From Epilithonimonas bovis DSM 19482 (lineage in GTDB: Bacteria > Bacteroidota > Bacteroidia > Flavobacteriales > Weeksellaceae), in assembly GCF_900108115.1 (NCBI RefSeq), contig NZ_FTPU01000016.1, forward strand, positions 1-64,000: DNA of 64,000 nucleotides, given 5' to 3'. The notes under the pieces were generated by a model, which was given only the letters and a program-made list of their open reading frames with translations, was not told the origin of the DNA and searched no databases. This document shows positions 61,783-64,000 of the stretch, in pieces. Positions within the stretch are counted from its first letter, which is position 1. Each line of letters opens with the position of its first letter. Both the position numbers and the translations under genes were made by a program.

Positions 61783-62568
61783 TTACAAATCTTCTGCTTC
61801 TGCCAGAAGTTCTACAATATCTTTAACTTCTACTTCTGTATTTTTGTTAAAATGCTTGACACCATCTGTCATCATCGTATTACAGAACGGGCAGCCGGTC
61901 GCAATGACTTTGGGTTCGAAAGAAAGCGCTTCTTCTGTTCTCTCGATATTGATGTCTTTGTTACCTTTTTCCGGCTCCTTGAACATCTGTGCACCGCCAG
62001 CGCCACAACATAATCCATTGGTTTTGCAACGCTTCATCTCTACCAACTCAGCATCCAGTTTTTCAAGAAGCATTCTTGGCGCTTCGTACTCATCATTGCC
62101 ACGGCCAAGGTAGCAAGGATCATGGAAGGTAATTTTTTTCCCTTTGAAACTGCCGCCTTCTATCTTCAGTCTTCCTTCCTCCATTAGCTGCTTTAGGAAT
62201 TGCGTATGGTGCATGACCTCATAATTACCGCCAAGGCTTGGATATTCATTCTTCAGGGTATTGAAGCAGTGCGGACAGGCCGTTACGATTTTTTTAACGT
62301 CATAAGCATTGAGAACTTCTATATTGGTTAAAGCCATCATCTGGAAAATAAACTCGTTCCCGGCACGCTTTGCAGGATCACCTGTGCAGGATTCTTCTTG
62401 TCCCAGCACTGCAAATTCTACATTGATTTTATTAAGGATTTTGCAGAATGCCCGTGTAATTTTTTTTGCACGGTCATCAAAACTTCCGGCACAACCTACC
62501 CAGAAGAGAACTTCTGGAGATTTACCTTCCATTGCATATTCTGCCATTGTTTTTATCGTGAAATCCAT
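61783..62568 (-). CDS. CCG-domain Fe-S protein (HdrB/GlpC-like)
   Basis: The 261-aa protein contains two cysteine-rich CCG-type motifs: GCAGSFDDRAK and CPHCFNTLKNEYPSLGG in the first half, and CCGAGGAQMF with CPFCNTMM in the second. Such proteins belong with heterodisulfide-reductase-like or glycolate/lactate oxidase subunits and carry an Fe-S centre for electron transfer. It lies 77 bp from the gene of a membrane ferredoxin-type protein, its likely partner. The electron donor is unknown. Confidence 0.82.
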   Translation of the reverse strand: MDFTIKTMAEYAMEGKSPEVLFWVGCAGSFDDRAKKITRAFCKILNKINVEFAVLGQEESCTGDPAKRAGNEFIFQMMALTNIEVLNAYDVKKIVTACPHCFNTLKNEYPSLGGNYEVMHHTQFLKQLMEEGRLKIEGGSFKGKKITFHDPCYLGRGNDEYEAPRMLLEKLDAELVEMKRCKTNGLCCGAGGAQMFKEPEKGNKDINIERTEEALSFEPKVIATGCPFCNTMMTDGVKHFNKNTEVEVKDIVELLAEAEDL

Positions 62569-62645
62569 TTTTATAATTTGCTAATTAACCAATGTAACAG
62601 TTTACCAATTGATTGTTACACTGCTAAGATTATTACATTGTTACA

Positions 62646-63980
62646 TTAATTTTCATTTGCCCAGTTAAGGCGGTCGGCCTGGTTATATTGCCAAGGTGCT
62701 GCATTGTTTTCCACATTGGTCATCATCAGGTTGAGCTCCTGCGGCGCGGAAGATTGTTCCATTACCAGGAATCTTCTCATTTCAAAAATAATAGACAGAG
62801 GATCTATCAGGACAGGGCAGGCTTCTACACACGCATTGCAGGTAGTACAGGCCCAAAGTTCTTCTTTGGTAATGTAATCGTTAAGCAATTTTTTGCCATC
62901 ATCTACAAACTTACCACCGTTTTTATTGATGTTTCTACCCACTTCTTCCAGACGATCTCTGGTTTTCATCATAATCAATCTTGGAGACAACTTCTTACCT
63001 GTGATATTGGCAGGACATTCTGCCGTGCAGCGTCCGCACTCTGTGCAGGAATAGGCATTAAGCAACTGAACTTGATTGAGGTCAAAAATATCTTCTGCAC
63101 CAAATTTTGAAGGCGCTTCTTCTGTCTCACCTTCTGGCGGAGCAGCATAAGGATCTGCGTTGGGATCCATCATCAACTTAATTTCTTTGGTAACAGATGC
63201 CAGATTATTGAATTTCCCTTTTTTCTCAAGGTTAGCAAACCATGTATTAGGGAATGCAAAAATAATATGTAAATGTTTGGAGTAATACAGATAGTTCATA
63301 AAGAACAAAATGCCCACAAAGTGAAACCACCATGCACCTCTCTCAGTAAATAATAATGCTGAATCACCGAAATTCTCAAAAATTGGCCCCAAAATATTGG
63401 AACTCACCGGGAAATACCCATGGTGATGGAAAATATCTCTCTGCTGCAGAACCCAATCTGAACCATTCATTGTGAAAAAGGCGACCATTAGCGCAAATTC
63501 TATAATCAGAATCCAGTTGGCATCGTGTTTTGGCCAGCCAGAGAGTTCCTTCATCGTGAGCCTCTTGACGCCATAAAAATTTCTTCTTATAAAAAATACA
63601 ACTACGGCAAATATAACCAAGGCAGCAAGAACTTCTAATGTCGCTGTAAAGAATGAATAAAATGACTCACCAAAAACGCTTGCAAGGAAACGGTGTGTGC
63701 CAAATATACCGTCTACGACAATTTCCAGCAGCTCTATATTAATAATAACAAAACCAACGTAAACAAAAATGTGCAGGATCCCGGCAATTGGCTTCTTCAC
63801 CATGTTGCTTTGTCCCAATGCGACTCTTGCCATTGTTTTCCATCGCTCTGCCTTTTTATCAGTACGGTCTATTGCTCTGCCTAACTTTATGTTACGGTAC
63901 AGCTCTCTGAGGCTTTTTGCAAACAAGCCAAACCCTACGACGAGAAGAATCAGAAAAATGACATTGTCAATGTATTGCAT
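62646..63980 (-). CDS. Membrane-anchored 4Fe-4S dicluster protein (HdrC/GlpC-like)
   Basis: The 444-aa protein has four to five N-terminal hydrophobic helices (residues 1-240) and a C-terminal ferredoxin-like domain with CTECGRCTAECP near residue 313 and CTTCNACVEACP near 378, the two cysteine sets of a 4Fe-4S dicluster. It should pass electrons between a quinone pool or partner and the CCG protein encoded next to it. The start is an ATG at 63978-63980; the remaining 20 bases of the window hold no gene. Confidence 0.82.
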   Translation of the reverse strand: MQYIDNVIFLILLVVGFGLFAKSLRELYRNIKLGRAIDRTDKKAERWKTMARVALGQSNMVKKPIAGILHIFVYVGFVIINIELLEIVVDGIFGTHRFLASVFGESFYSFFTATLEVLAALVIFAVVVFFIRRNFYGVKRLTMKELSGWPKHDANWILIIEFALMVAFFTMNGSDWVLQQRDIFHHHGYFPVSSNILGPIFENFGDSALLFTERGAWWFHFVGILFFMNYLYYSKHLHIIFAFPNTWFANLEKKGKFNNLASVTKEIKLMMDPNADPYAAPPEGETEEAPSKFGAEDIFDLNQVQLLNAYSCTECGRCTAECPANITGKKLSPRLIMMKTRDRLEEVGRNINKNGGKFVDDGKKLLNDYITKEELWACTTCNACVEACPVLIDPLSIIFEMRRFLVMEQSSAPQELNLMMTNVENNAAPWQYNQADRLNWANEN

Positions 63981-64000
63981 ATCTATTTTTTATCAGCATT

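Overview
The window looks like chromosome of a Bacteroidota bacterium in the Chryseobacterium-type flavobacteria (family Weeksellaceae). This is inference from AT-rich sequence, promoters with a TAnnTTTG -7 element, a BamA/OmpH/OmpH/UppS cluster, an M1-peptidase/ABC permease fusion and other genes typical of that group. No 16S rRNA gene is present to settle it.

Positions 1 to about 15,935 are the right-hand part of an integrated mobilizable island. It begins inside an IS1595-type transposase. It continues with an iteron-like array, a small HTH (excisionase-like) gene, a primase-helicase, a toprim-primase-like gene, an array of four palindromic repeats and a MobV-type relaxase. Then comes a tightly packed six-gene defence operon (4956-15841): an XRE controller, an Eco57I-like type IIG restriction-modification enzyme, a separate adenine methyltransferase, a prokaryotic Argonaute with a degenerate PIWI site, a stand-alone SIR2 protein, and a 993-aa archaeo-eukaryotic-primase/SF2-helicase fusion. 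The island ends at the 3' end of a tRNA-Leu gene, the usual target of a tyrosine recombinase. No integrase is visible and it probably lies left of the window. This operon is the most interesting part of the window: methylation-based self/non-self discrimination, guide-directed sensing with NAD-depleting suicide, and a primase-helicase are coupled in one apparent transcript.

From 15,936 to 64,000 the sequence is mostly core genome. It holds three tRNAs (Leu-TAG, Gly-GCC, Leu-TAA), a DUF3127 SSB-like protein, aat, an EamA transporter, an orphan response regulator and a TPR protein. A long leftward stretch (20.8-39 kb) carries rmlD, a thioesterase, the outer-membrane assembly block (two OmpH/Skp, BamA, UppS, a DUF6089 barrel) and an exopolysaccharide cluster (tyrosine autokinase, Wza-like export lipoprotein, WecA-like transferase, GT2, EpsG-like polymerase, two large GT-C-like membrane proteins, one of them frameshifted). 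A degenerate arginase-fold protein sits inside this cluster. Next come topA, DUF4407, an ABC transporter with fused M1 peptidase, YihY, a gamma carbonic anhydrase, a NifU-like scaffold, ferrochelatase, a frameshifted VOC protein, an M16 peptidase, ruvC, an isolated Abi_2 abortive-infection gene, a Pif1-like helicase, serS, two small conserved or lipoprotein genes and two Fe-S proteins.

Several intergenic spacers in the core region carry repeat-like elements: two copies of one hairpin family, a GC-rich element, and a structured element near 52.1 kb. Two genes carry probable single-base frameshifts. Function assignments rest on motifs read by eye; no database search was run.
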